64,000 nt of DNA from a virus. The stretch lies in IMG/VR virus record IMGVR_UViG_3300026097_001200, positions 1 through 64,000 of that record; one strand, 5' to 3'. Shown here piece after piece: positions 51,104-58,873 of this stretch. A program made the position numbers and the translations under genes. A model generated the notes under the pieces. That model was not told where the DNA came from and did no database searches. It saw only the letters and a program-made list of their open reading frames with translations. How positions within the stretch are numbered: position 1 is the stretch's first letter; each line of letters opens with the position of its first letter.

Positions 51104-51471
51104 AATTCACAGCCGTTCGTGGCAGGTATCTACCAAAAAATCCAGAAAAATACACAGGAAATGTAAACTGTATTACATACCGTAGTCTCTGGGAGAGAAG
51201 ATTCATGCTCTACTGCGACAGGTCTCCAAAAATACTGAAATGGAGTTCTGAAGAATTACACATACCTTACGTGGGCGTAGACGATCGGATACACAACTAT
51301 TATCCAGACTTTGTTGTCGAGACACATGACGATAGAACCATTGTAGTAGAAATAAAGCCTGGCTTTCAACGAGGCTGGAAGATAAACAAAGCAAAGTGGA
51401 AAAGTGCCAAAAGTTTTTGTAGTGCACTTGGGTATGAATTTAAAGTACTAACAGAAAAGGAGTTGTTCTAG
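51100..51471 (+). CDS. 4: Head-completion nuclease (T4 gp4-like)
   Basis: 123 aa starting at GTG 51100. T4 gp4 pattern: [40 protein letters not shown], then [12 protein letters not shown] and IVVEIKPGF. The last two blocks form a PD-(D/E)xK nuclease core (D...ExK). In T4 this protein finishes the packaged head, likely trimming DNA at the vertex. It is coupled to clpP by overlap. Confidence 0.8.
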   Translation: MKFTAVRGRYLPKNPEKYTGNVNCITYRSLWERRFMLYCDRSPKILKWSSEELHIPYVGVDDRIHNYYPDFVVETHDDRTIVVEIKPGFQRGWKINKAKWKSAKSFCSALGYEFKVLTEKELF

Positions 51472-51671
51472 TGACCTTGCCAGTTGAACGAAAAAATGCA
51501 GTTTTAAATGTTGAACAGTTTTTAATGGACCTTCGAGATCCTAAAAAATATCCACGTGTGCCCGGAGCAGTGCGTGAACAGGCAAGCAGATTGCTCAAGC
51601 ATTATCCTAGCAAGTTTGATATGGAATCTGCGGCGGAATCCGCCCCTGATGTTTTTGGAGATAAACTTTGA
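51471..51671 (+). CDS. BPSL0761-family small protein
   Basis: 66 aa from GTG 51471. LPVERKNAVLNVEQFLMDLR, then YPRVPGAVREQASRLLKHYP, matches BPSL0761-like proteins found in proteobacteria and phages. Helical; function unknown. Coupled to gp4 and the next gene through one-to-four-base overlaps. Confidence 0.65.
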   Translation: MTLPVERKNAVLNVEQFLMDLRDPKKYPRVPGAVREQASRLLKHYPSKFDMESAAESAPDVFGDKL

Positions 51672-52069
51672 TTACCTACAGCACCAACTGGATGGGTCCG
51701 GTCAATATGCAATGGTTTGAAGAACGTGGGTTGGTTGAAAATAACAAAATCACCACATACTATTCAGCAGGTCGTATTGATATTCGTGACAGTAGTAAAG
51801 AAGGTTATGATGGCTGGAATGAATACAGTCTACCTCCTATGCACGGTGAAGACTGGAATGACTTCAGTAGTTGGTTAGAAAGTTTTCAAACACACGAACT
51901 GTGGGAGTTTGATGACATCATAAAGTTGTATGAAAGTGCAAGTGGTAGAAAGATCCGGTGGGCAGAGGACACTTGGTATAAGTGTTATGAATGTGGATTG
52001 GTCACAGACTTACGAAAAACTACAGTGCATATTCACAAGATGGGTTGTAGTAGGAACTGGGATGAATAA
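51668..52069 (+). CDS. Conserved phage protein
   Basis: 133 aa from TTG 51668, overlapping the previous stop. Starts YSTNWMGPVNMQWFEERGLV, then AGRIDIRDSS and EYSLPPMHGEDWNDFSSWLE. The end WYKCYECGLVTDL with a later HKMGC could bind a metal. I recall the STNWMGP start from other phage proteins; the function is unknown. A later in-frame ATG would remove the conserved start. Confidence 0.55.
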   Translation: MITYSTNWMGPVNMQWFEERGLVENNKITTYYSAGRIDIRDSSKEGYDGWNEYSLPPMHGEDWNDFSSWLESFQTHELWEFDDIIKLYESASGRKIRWAEDTWYKCYECGLVTDLRKTTVHIHKMGCSRNWDE

Positions 52070-52340
52070 AAAAGAAATCAATCAGATGGAATCCAAACTC
52101 AGAGAGAAACTGATGAGGGAGCGGTGGGAGCTGACCGCCAAACAAGAAGCATATGACAAGGTGAAGATGGAAAGTTTCAAAGCGAGTTCTGCTCTGGAAG
52201 GTATTAACTACAGCGAAGAAGTGTCATGTAAAGATCATCCTGATGCACCACATGGATTTGATCGCGACTCAAGTCACGCACTGGGTCGCTATGTTTGCGA
52301 GTGTGAAGGCTGGGAGCCAGAAGATGAAAACGATCACTGA
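52062..52340 (+). CDS. Small hypothetical protein
   Basis: 92 aa from ATG 52062. N-terminal coiled-coil-like QMESKLREKLMRERWEL, then CKDHPDAPHGFDRDSS and an acidic YVCECEGWEPEDEN tail. The Cys/His pairs could bind metal. Overlaps both neighbours. Confidence 0.5.
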   Translation: MNKKEINQMESKLREKLMRERWELTAKQEAYDKVKMESFKASSALEGINYSEEVSCKDHPDAPHGFDRDSSHALGRYVCECEGWEPEDENDH

Positions 52341-52545
52341 CGAAGAATACGAGTTGTTTGAGAGACTCAAAAACATTTGGATGCACAGTGCTCCTAAACA
52401 GAGCGGACGGTATTTTGTCTGTGGTGAAGGTGGTGATCGAGATACGGTGGGATTGCCTGAGAAAATTCTAGTGTGTCCAGCCTATGGGTCAGATGGCTTC
52501 GCCATATACACCAAGACCACAGACTATTCAGCACCAGGATATTGA
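52324..52545 (+). CDS. Small hypothetical protein
   Basis: 73 aa from ATG 52324. EEYELFERLKNIWMHSAPKQ, then SGRYFVCGEGGDRD. No recognised motif; coupled to the previous gene by 17 bases of overlap. Confidence 0.5.
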   Translation: MKTITDEEYELFERLKNIWMHSAPKQSGRYFVCGEGGDRDTVGLPEKILVCPAYGSDGFAIYTKTTDYSAPGY

Positions 52546-52555
52546 GGATTAGAAA

Positions 52556-52762
52556 ATGATTGAGATCAATGAAAGAACAGCTAAATTCACAGAACTTAAA
52601 CCATACGACTTCACTGCCAAACCAGATGACTACATGGAAGTCTGTGAGTGGTCAAACGGCGAAGGGGTTGATGTTAACATTAACTCAAACGGTGACCAAC
52701 GATTCAGTTTAACTTGGGGTCAGTGGGAAGCGTTAAATGCATTGATAGCATACAAGGAGTAG
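52556..52762 (+). CDS. Small hypothetical protein
   Basis: 68 aa, preceded by TTGAGGATTAGAAA. It reads as a compact beta protein (AKFTELKPYDFTAKPDDY, CEWSNGEGVDVNIN, FSLTWGQWEALNALIAY). No known function. Confidence 0.55.
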   Translation: MIEINERTAKFTELKPYDFTAKPDDYMEVCEWSNGEGVDVNINSNGDQRFSLTWGQWEALNALIAYKE

Positions 52763-52765
52763 AGC

Positions 52766-53089
52766 ATGGAAATTGAATCAATGGAAGCAGAACAAGGCAT
52801 CACTCCTAACAGTTGGGTTATCCTAGAAATCAATCATGAAGGCAAGCAGTTTCAAAAGATTCTGAGTGGCTGGAGTGGTGGCTATCTCGATGGTGATACA
52901 TGGCGTCTGAGCAGCCCTATCAAGGAACTGAATATACAAATCGACAGTGAGTGGATAACAGCAATCACAGAAACTGGCAGCACATATAAATTGTTAAAAG
53001 AATCTCAAGGATTGCGTATGAGCAATGCTGGAATATACAACCGACTGAAAGAACGGTTCGGTGATATGGTAGAGATAGTGGAGTTATAA
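52766..53089 (+). CDS. Hypothetical protein
   Basis: 107 aa with AAGGAGTAGAGC upstream. First 75 residues look like a beta-barrel (SWVILEINHEGKQFQKIL, GGYLDGDTWRLSS), followed by a helical tail with YNRLKERFGDMVEIVE. No known motif. It shares its last base with the next ATG. Confidence 0.55.
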   Translation: MEIESMEAEQGITPNSWVILEINHEGKQFQKILSGWSGGYLDGDTWRLSSPIKELNIQIDSEWITAITETGSTYKLLKESQGLRMSNAGIYNRLKERFGDMVEIVEL

Positions 53090-53364
53090 TGTTTGAATCA
53101 GGAAAGACGTATACCAATCGATATGGAGACGAGTATTCGTGGATTGTGATCAATGATAATACCTATCGATTTGATATGACTAATAATGGTCCTAATTATG
53201 CTCGATGGGGTGGAAAAGAGGGACAAGAAAAGATGGACATGAATGATCTAGGAATGTATGACCCAAGTGGTGGCCCATATATCACGATCGGGATGGAAAT
53301 TGATGGACGTCCGATCAAAAGACTTTTTATTCTAAAAGGTGTATTTGTAGAGGTGAGTGATTAA
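53089..53364 (+). CDS. Hypothetical protein
   Basis: 91 aa from ATG 53089. TYTNRYGDEYSWIVINDN, then WGGKEGQEKMDMNDLG and RPIKRLFILKGVFVEVS. Probably beta-rich; no domain recognised. Confidence 0.5.
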   Translation: MFESGKTYTNRYGDEYSWIVINDNTYRFDMTNNGPNYARWGGKEGQEKMDMNDLGMYDPSGGPYITIGMEIDGRPIKRLFILKGVFVEVSD

Positions 53365-53536
53365 ACTTCCTAAACGTAAAATATTCCGCTTTCTGGTTAA
53401 TACTTTTGATCAAGTAAACTTTTTGATTCAAGATCGATTCAATCTCAATCCAAAGCGCACAATTCTAGAAGCACAGCAAGACCTTGTGACTCTCAATGAA
53501 CTTGAAAGGACCATTGGCAAAAGTCTTGGCCTATAA
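53357..53536 (+). CDS. 59-aa hypothetical protein
   Basis: GTG 53357 to TAA 53534-53536, overlapping the previous gene by eight bases. Basic start (IKLPKRKIFRFLVNTFDQV), then RFNLNPKRTILEAQQDL and LERTIGKSLGL. A weak GAGGTGAGT region precedes the GTG. Unknown function; the late-like motif of the next gene overlaps its stop. Confidence 0.5.
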   Translation: MIKLPKRKIFRFLVNTFDQVNFLIQDRFNLNPKRTILEAQQDLVTLNELERTIGKSLGL

Positions 53537-53539
53537 ATA
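53532..53539 (+). promoter_or_regulatory. T4-type late promoter TATAAATA
   Basis: Exact T4 late consensus. By T4 geometry transcription starts at 53545, one base before the ATG at 53546, so the radical SAM mRNA would be leaderless. No Shine-Dalgarno is present. Confidence 0.6.
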
Positions 53540-53545
53540 CTGCTC

Positions 53546-54511
53546 ATGAAATTAGAAAGAGTAGTACTTGAAGTTTTCGGCGGTTGTAACTACACCTGCG
53601 ACATGTGTCCGCAAAGCACAGGACGTGGTCGCGACTTCACTCGCAAAATGCCGCTGGACCTGTTTGAATCTGTGCTTGATCAAATCACTCCACGCTACGG
53701 TACTCCTGTAATCAACCTTGAAGGTTCTGGTGAGCCTACGCTAGCACAGGACCTACCACTGTATGTAGAAGCTTGCACTCGCCGTGGATTGCCCAGCTTT
53801 ATGTACTGCAACGGCGCACTGCTAAAAGGCACATTCATGCAGGATGTGGTAGACGCTGGCATTGACTTTGTGAGATTCAGCTGCATTGGCTACAACAAAG
53901 AACTGTATGCCAAGTGGATGAGCACTGACAACTTTGACTTGGTTAAACAAAACGCTGTTGACGCACAAGCCTATATAAAACAAACCAACAGCAGTTGCGA
54001 AATCAGCAGCTATCATCTCATACTCGATCCTGACCGCATGGACTACGAAATTTCACAGTATCAAACCAACTTTATTGATCCTGTTGGCAGTGTGGGTTAT
54101 ATTTGGAAAATGCACAACTGGAGTGGCAACTACCAACCATTGTACTTTAGAAATCCCAAACAGAGAAAAACCTGCGGAAGACCATTTGCACCTGAACTCA
54201 CTGTGAGAGCAGGAGGACTAGATGGCAAGCAAGGAGCAGTTACACCCTGTTGTCAGACCATGGGCCCACCAAACGAAGCACTCAGTGTACTAGGACACTT
54301 TGAAGACCAAAGATTCGAAGATATCTACTGGGGAGATGCATACGAACAGCTGAGATCTGCTCACAGCGAAGGCAGATTTGACGACATTGAATATTGCAAA
54401 AACTGTGATTTTTTGTACGATGATCCCGAAGTACTGGTATGGAGCAATGATCCAAATGCCAGTGTCAACTACATGCTGGGCACTGACTTTAAACTCAGTG
54501 ACTATCAATGA
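53546..54511 (+). CDS. Radical SAM protein with SPASM-like domain
   Basis: 321 aa. The cluster motif is GGCNYTCDMCPQS (CX3CX2C) at residue 13, then NLEGSGEPTLAQDL (GGEP-like) and FMYCNGALL. A C-terminal Cys-rich stretch (TPCCQTMGP, YCKNCDFLYDDPEVLVW) is like a SPASM auxiliary-cluster domain used in peptide-modifying enzymes. The following gene overlaps it and may be its partner. The substrate is unknown. Confidence 0.8.
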   Translation: MKLERVVLEVFGGCNYTCDMCPQSTGRGRDFTRKMPLDLFESVLDQITPRYGTPVINLEGSGEPTLAQDLPLYVEACTRRGLPSFMYCNGALLKGTFMQDVVDAGIDFVRFSCIGYNKELYAKWMSTDNFDLVKQNAVDAQAYIKQTNSSCEISSYHLILDPDRMDYEISQYQTNFIDPVGSVGYIWKMHNWSGNYQPLYFRNPKQRKTCGRPFAPELTVRAGGLDGKQGAVTPCCQTMGPPNEALSVLGHFEDQRFEDIYWGDAYEQLRSAHSEGRFDDIEYCKNCDFLYDDPEVLVWSNDPNASVNYMLGTDFKLSDYQ

Positions 54512-55341
54512 CCGACGCAGACTTTGTATGGGCAGAACCAGAACGCATTAACACTCGTGTAGGCAGCACTCTTACTAGATCAAAAAATTCATTAAATGAA
54601 ATCTGGTGGTATAAAAAACCGGGTTATATAGATGAAACTGTGGCATATATTAAACAAGTTTGCGAGTTTACAGATTCAGACAGTTATGTTATTGAAACTA
54701 CTAGCGATGCACTAAAAAACTTAGTGGATACAGTAAACTACATGAGTGTTTACAGAATGTTCTCGGATACCATGTGGGGACTACTTGCAAATGATAAAAG
54801 GCCACGATGCTATAGATATGACTCAGACTACATGCCGCTTCACAACAAGTCAGACAAATCTTTTTTTTACAATCTAACTAAATTACACCAGTTTTACACC
54901 GATCCTCCGTTACTTTTTCGGACGCCTTTTAGTATTGGCGCCTTGCAGAAAAAACCTCCGTTTATGCTTGCTATTCATCCTGGGTCTTATAGACTTTTTT
55001 CTACTCTTTTTTTGCCTGAAAATATTTATTGTTGTTTGTTACTGCCAGTAGACGCACATGCATTAATCAATAATTTAAATATAGAATTCAATAAAACAAA
55101 AACTATTCTTTCAATAAACAACAAAGAATTAATTAAAACACTGAATATTAATCTTTACAGTAACTTGCATATTTCTTGGAGTTCTCAAACAGGAATACAA
55201 CTTGTCGAAAATCACTCCGAGTTAGCAGAATACGCAAAGCAATACGAAATCAAATGGACTGGTAGACAGTTTGTGGTAAATGATGTTATAATTGCAACAC
55301 TTAAAAATAATATTTTTATTCCACCTGGCCCAATAGGATAA
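54508..55341 (+). CDS. Hypothetical protein coupled to SPASM radical SAM
   Basis: 277 aa, ATGA overlap with the radical SAM gene. Aromatic-rich N-terminal half (NEIWWYKKPGYIDETVAYI) and a hydrophobic middle (MLAIHPGSYRLFSTLFLPEN). The last 90 residues are AT-rich in DNA and strand-rich in protein. No known motif. Its position suggests a substrate or accessory protein for the radical SAM enzyme. Confidence 0.55.
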   Translation: MTDADFVWAEPERINTRVGSTLTRSKNSLNEIWWYKKPGYIDETVAYIKQVCEFTDSDSYVIETTSDALKNLVDTVNYMSVYRMFSDTMWGLLANDKRPRCYRYDSDYMPLHNKSDKSFFYNLTKLHQFYTDPPLLFRTPFSIGALQKKPPFMLAIHPGSYRLFSTLFLPENIYCCLLLPVDAHALINNLNIEFNKTKTILSINNKELIKTLNINLYSNLHISWSSQTGIQLVENHSELAEYAKQYEIKWTGRQFVVNDVIIATLKNNIFIPPGPIG

Positions 55342-55345
55342 TAGC

Positions 55346-56056
55346 ATGGCAACAATTGAAGAGAAAGAAGAACTTGTAGATACACTCAAAGGACCAAAGT
55401 ACTATCGTATCCAGATATCTGGCTATGGCGGCGAGAGTTCCTACATGAAAATCAGCAAACAAGCACATGATTTTTGGCAACAGGTTACAGAAGAAAACGG
55501 CGAAGATGATCTTGTTCAGTACATGCTCAACGCTGAAGATGGCAATCTCGACGACCTAGAAGTAGTAGTGCCACCTGAGGCTATGTTTATGGTAGATGAA
55601 GACGGCGACGGTCGGCCATGGTACGAGCCGGTAGAAGAAATTGATCACTCGTTTGGTGCTAGTCTTCAATCCAGTTGGATCACAGTAGACGAAATTGACT
55701 CAGATGACTACAATGCAAATTATGTTGCTGAAGTCATCAACCGACAAGATATTTTAGAATTAAATGATCAACTGTGCGAAGATCACGAAATTGAGATCAT
55801 ATCCATGAGCTGTTGTGACGAACCCGAAGATGCACCTTATATTGCTCAAATGTATTCAATGGAAAAGGGCTGTTTTTGGGAAAGCATTATTGAAACAACA
55901 GGCAAATTTGATCCTAAAAAACTTGTAATTTATACTGTGGAATTTCTCAACGGCGAAGACACTATAACCGAAGTACACTACGACGGTATAGAAACAGAAA
56001 ATTTCGGAGGTGATACCAACGGAAAGGGATACACAGCCGCAGTTTGGAGTAGCTAG
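55346..56056 (+). CDS. Acidic conserved phage protein
   Basis: 236 aa. YYRIQISGYGGESSYMKISK near residue 20 is a block I recall from marine T4-like phages. The protein is very acidic (EENGEDDLVQYMLNAEDGNLDD, in parts) with a later ISMSCCDEPEDAPY pair of Cys. The C-terminus is beta-rich. Function unknown; DNA mimicry is a speculative possibility. Confidence 0.6.
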   Translation: MATIEEKEELVDTLKGPKYYRIQISGYGGESSYMKISKQAHDFWQQVTEENGEDDLVQYMLNAEDGNLDDLEVVVPPEAMFMVDEDGDGRPWYEPVEEIDHSFGASLQSSWITVDEIDSDDYNANYVAEVINRQDILELNDQLCEDHEIEIISMSCCDEPEDAPYIAQMYSMEKGCFWESIIETTGKFDPKKLVIYTVEFLNGEDTITEVHYDGIETENFGGDTNGKGYTAAVWSS

Positions 56057-56067
56057 TGTACTGACTC

Positions 56068-56075
56068 GCTAAATA
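56068..56075 (+). promoter_or_regulatory. Late-like motif GCTAAATA
   Basis: Predicted start near 56081, followed by AACAGGAG and the ATG at 56098. Confidence 0.45.
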
Positions 56076-56097
56076 CTCTTGGCAACAGGAGTATACC

Positions 56098-56130
56098 ATG
56101 TCCATTCAATTTGTTGTCCGGAGTCGGTGA
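56098..56130 (+). other. Ten-codon leader frame before YkuK-like gene
   Basis: ATG 56098 has the best ribosome site (ACAGGAGTATACC) but encodes only MSIQFVVRSR before TGA 56128-56130. The next gene starts nine bases later. It may be a translational leader or the result of a frameshift near the start of the main gene. Confidence 0.4.
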
Positions 56131-56138
56131 TCTGGACC

Positions 56139-56606
56139 ATGCGTGATATAAACTTAAATCAAGTTATTGAATATATCAATGCACAAGGTCCAGAAACCAG
56201 AATCTATCTCGGAGCCGATTCAGCTCGAATTAACAAAAACAGCACGTGGTACGCTGAATATACCGTAGCAGTGGTAGTACACATCAATGGATGCAACGGT
56301 TGTAAAATCTTTGGAGAAGTTTCTAGAGAACGAGACTTTGACAAACGAATAAATCGGCCCGCTCTGCGCTTGATGACCGAAGTATATAAGGTCAGCGACA
56401 TGTACCAACGATTAAATCCACACATTGCACAAGATATAGAAGTGCACTTAGATATCAATCCTTCTGATAAATATGCCAGTAGTGCAGTAATTCAGCAGGC
56501 AATTGGCTATATAAAAGGCACATGCAATACAACCCCTAAGGTTAAGCCGGATGCCTGGGCAGCATCCAGTGCTGCTGACAATCTCACATCAATTTTAGCA
56601 GCATAA
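56139..56606 (+). CDS. YkuK-like (DUF458) RNase H-fold protein
   Basis: 155 aa from ATG 56139. RIYLGADSARIN near residue 20 carries the first acid, then AVVVHINGCNGCKIFGEVSR, DIEVHLDINPSDKYASSAV and VKPDAWAASSAADNL near the end. These match the YkuK/DUF458 family of RNase H-like proteins. Nuclease activity is likely but unproven. TTG 56079 in frame could extend it by 20 residues. Confidence 0.7.
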   Translation: MRDINLNQVIEYINAQGPETRIYLGADSARINKNSTWYAEYTVAVVVHINGCNGCKIFGEVSRERDFDKRINRPALRLMTEVYKVSDMYQRLNPHIAQDIEVHLDINPSDKYASSAVIQQAIGYIKGTCNTTPKVKPDAWAASSAADNLTSILAA

Positions 56607-56610
56607 ATCT

Positions 56611-58137
56611 ATGAAAAATCATGCATTAATATTCCAAGTTTTTGGCAGGCCCGATGAGTGGTCAGGACGACCACTGGGCGGTCACCGTATTGCTAGCTAT
56701 CTTCGCAATGAACATGATTGGGACATAGAGGTTCTTGATTTTTTCAATCAGTGGACTATCGAAGAGCTACAACAATATGTAGACAGTAGGATAAACAGTC
56801 ATACCAAATTTATTGGATTCAGTTTACTGTTTAGTATATGGCCGGATACAGCAGAACAACTGTGTGCGTATGTTAAAACAAAACACCCTTACATTAAGAT
56901 TCTAACAGGCGGTGCAGTCCACCCGCAGTACAAAAGCAATCTCATTGATTTCTATGTAAAAGGCTTTGGCGAAAAAGCAGTTGAAATACTGTTACAATGG
57001 CTGTTTGGCAACGGGCCTCGGCCTGTGTTTATGTTACTCGATGCAGAAAATAGAAAAGTCATTGATGCCAACGACCAGTATCCAGCTTTTCCAATGCGCA
57101 GTTTGATGATTCAATACGAGGATAGAGACTTTATTACACCCGAGGACACCCTGGGTATTGAGTTCAGTAGAGGCTGCAAGTTTAGCTGTGCATTTTGTAA
57201 TTTTCCTGTGCTAGGAGTTAAAGGTGATTACAGTCGTGATGCAGAAGATGCATACAGACATCTCAAAGAAGCCTATGACAGATTTGGTGTGTGGCACTAT
57301 GCTATTGCAGACGAAACGTTCAATGACGATATTAACAAAATAAGAAAATTTGCTGATGTGGTAGAACGGTTACCGTTTACTCCATGGTTCGACGGCTTTG
57401 TGCGAGCAGATTTACTGTCAAGACCTCATGACAACGAAGAACTTGCACGAATGAATGTGCGAGGTCAATTCTATGGTATTGAATCTTTTAATCATGCATC
57501 TGCAAAAGCAGTTGGCAAGGGCATGCATCCAGACAAAGTCAAACAGATTCTGTTGGATACAAAAAAATACATGGAAAGTGTAGGCACTAAAAACTATAGA
57601 GGCACAATAAGCCTGATCATAGGGCTGCCGCACGAAAGTATTGACAGTGTGCTAGCAACAAAACAATGGTTGTTTGATAATTGGCAAACAGAAAGTTATC
57701 ACGGCTTTGCACTTGAATTAACAGCCGATCCAGGAATAAAGAAAAGTAAAATAAGTGCTGAATATGAACAGTACGGATATAAACTGGTGTCGGAGAATAC
57801 CAAGAACAGTTATCAAGGACGAGATGTTGCAAGAAATGGTGCTAAAATGTCTGACCATATCTTAGAGTGGGAAAATCCATACATGACCTACAATGATGCA
57901 GTGGCGCTAACAGACGAGTTTGCAAGACAAAATCTAACAAATGATTTTAGATGCACAAACTATCATTTATCAGCATTTGGTCATTTAAATGACATAAACA
58001 AAATATTGGCTGTTCCTCGTGGGGTAACAGTAGATCATCCTGATACCTATGGTGCTCACCTGCGTCCTAAGATACAGGAAGAAATGCTACGCCTCCTAAA
58101 TCAATACAAAAGTAAAAAACTTAACTGGATGTCATGA
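56611..58137 (+). CDS. B12-binding-type radical SAM protein
   Basis: 508 aa. N-terminal 150 residues look cobalamin-binding (FIGFSLLFSIW, KILTGGAVHPQYK, FYVKGFGEKAVEILL). The radical SAM motif is SRGCKFSCAFCNFP (CX3CX2C) near residue 191; YAIADETFNDDI and ISLIIGLPHESIDS follow. It is similar in plan to 22587-24545 but lacks its long C-terminus. It overlaps the next methyltransferase-like gene by four bases. The substrate is unknown. Confidence 0.8.
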   Translation: MKNHALIFQVFGRPDEWSGRPLGGHRIASYLRNEHDWDIEVLDFFNQWTIEELQQYVDSRINSHTKFIGFSLLFSIWPDTAEQLCAYVKTKHPYIKILTGGAVHPQYKSNLIDFYVKGFGEKAVEILLQWLFGNGPRPVFMLLDAENRKVIDANDQYPAFPMRSLMIQYEDRDFITPEDTLGIEFSRGCKFSCAFCNFPVLGVKGDYSRDAEDAYRHLKEAYDRFGVWHYAIADETFNDDINKIRKFADVVERLPFTPWFDGFVRADLLSRPHDNEELARMNVRGQFYGIESFNHASAKAVGKGMHPDKVKQILLDTKKYMESVGTKNYRGTISLIIGLPHESIDSVLATKQWLFDNWQTESYHGFALELTADPGIKKSKISAEYEQYGYKLVSENTKNSYQGRDVARNGAKMSDHILEWENPYMTYNDAVALTDEFARQNLTNDFRCTNYHLSAFGHLNDINKILAVPRGVTVDHPDTYGAHLRPKIQEEMLRLLNQYKSKKLNWMS

Positions 58138-58841
58138 TAGTCAAACAACCTTATAATATTCAGCTTTGGAAACAGAACTGGCAACAGTTACCTCAAGCTA
58201 AACAAATAGAAGACAGTACAGATCATTACTGTTGGAGCTATAGAGATCTATCATTTCTCAAGGCCTGGCTCAACGACACTGTGTATATACATTCAAGAGA
58301 ATTTTGCATCAAGCACAATGTTACTGACATGCAAAGTTGGTACTATCTTAGTCACTTAGAAATACAAGATTCTGACACTGCTATAGATATTGGCTGCGGA
58401 TTGCACCCATGGAAGCAATATTTTCCTAACTTGATTGGCATGGACAGCTGGAAGGATATAAATCCCGACATAGTTGATGTCTTTGACAAAGAGTTTTGTT
58501 TAAACAGAACAGAATTATTTGATAAAATTGTTGCAGTTAACAGTATCCATTTTGCTAGTGCATTAGAAATGGCAGATAGAATACAGTGGATTTACAACAT
58601 GTTAAAACCAGGCGGACGAGCATGGATCGGCACCAATCTTGAAACATGGTTGATGTACACCAGCCCGGAAGATTTTCCTATTATGACTCTAGAATCTGCT
58701 GTTTCTTACATTCAATCTATACTTGGAATGTGGCAAGATCTAGCAATTGTAGTTGATTATCAATTGTCTGCAGATAAACACAGCAGTATACGCAACGATC
58801 TCAACGGCAACCTCCACTTGGTATTACAGAAGCCTGTCTAG
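58134..58841 (+). CDS. Class I methyltransferase-like protein
   Basis: 235 aa. Motif I-like TAIDIGCGLHPWKQYFPNL near residue 85, then LIGMDSW, a DKIVAVNSIHFASALE strand and MLKPGGRAWIGTN (post-motif IV). It fits a SAM-dependent methyltransferase. Coupled to a B12-type radical SAM gene, so the two may modify one substrate. Confidence 0.65.
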   Translation: MIVKQPYNIQLWKQNWQQLPQAKQIEDSTDHYCWSYRDLSFLKAWLNDTVYIHSREFCIKHNVTDMQSWYYLSHLEIQDSDTAIDIGCGLHPWKQYFPNLIGMDSWKDINPDIVDVFDKEFCLNRTELFDKIVAVNSIHFASALEMADRIQWIYNMLKPGGRAWIGTNLETWLMYTSPEDFPIMTLESAVSYIQSILGMWQDLAIVVDYQLSADKHSSIRNDLNGNLHLVLQKPV

Positions 58842-58848
58842 CGTCTAG

Positions 58849-58856
58849 GCTAAATA
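58849..58856 (+). promoter_or_regulatory. Late-like promoter of tail-fibre gene
   Basis: GCTAAATA; predicted start near 58862, so the leader is only 12 bases and consists of CAGGAG plus spacer before ATG 58874. This is expected for a late structural gene and supports the motif's function. Confidence 0.6.
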
Positions 58857-58873
58857 TGTAACAGGAGTCACGA

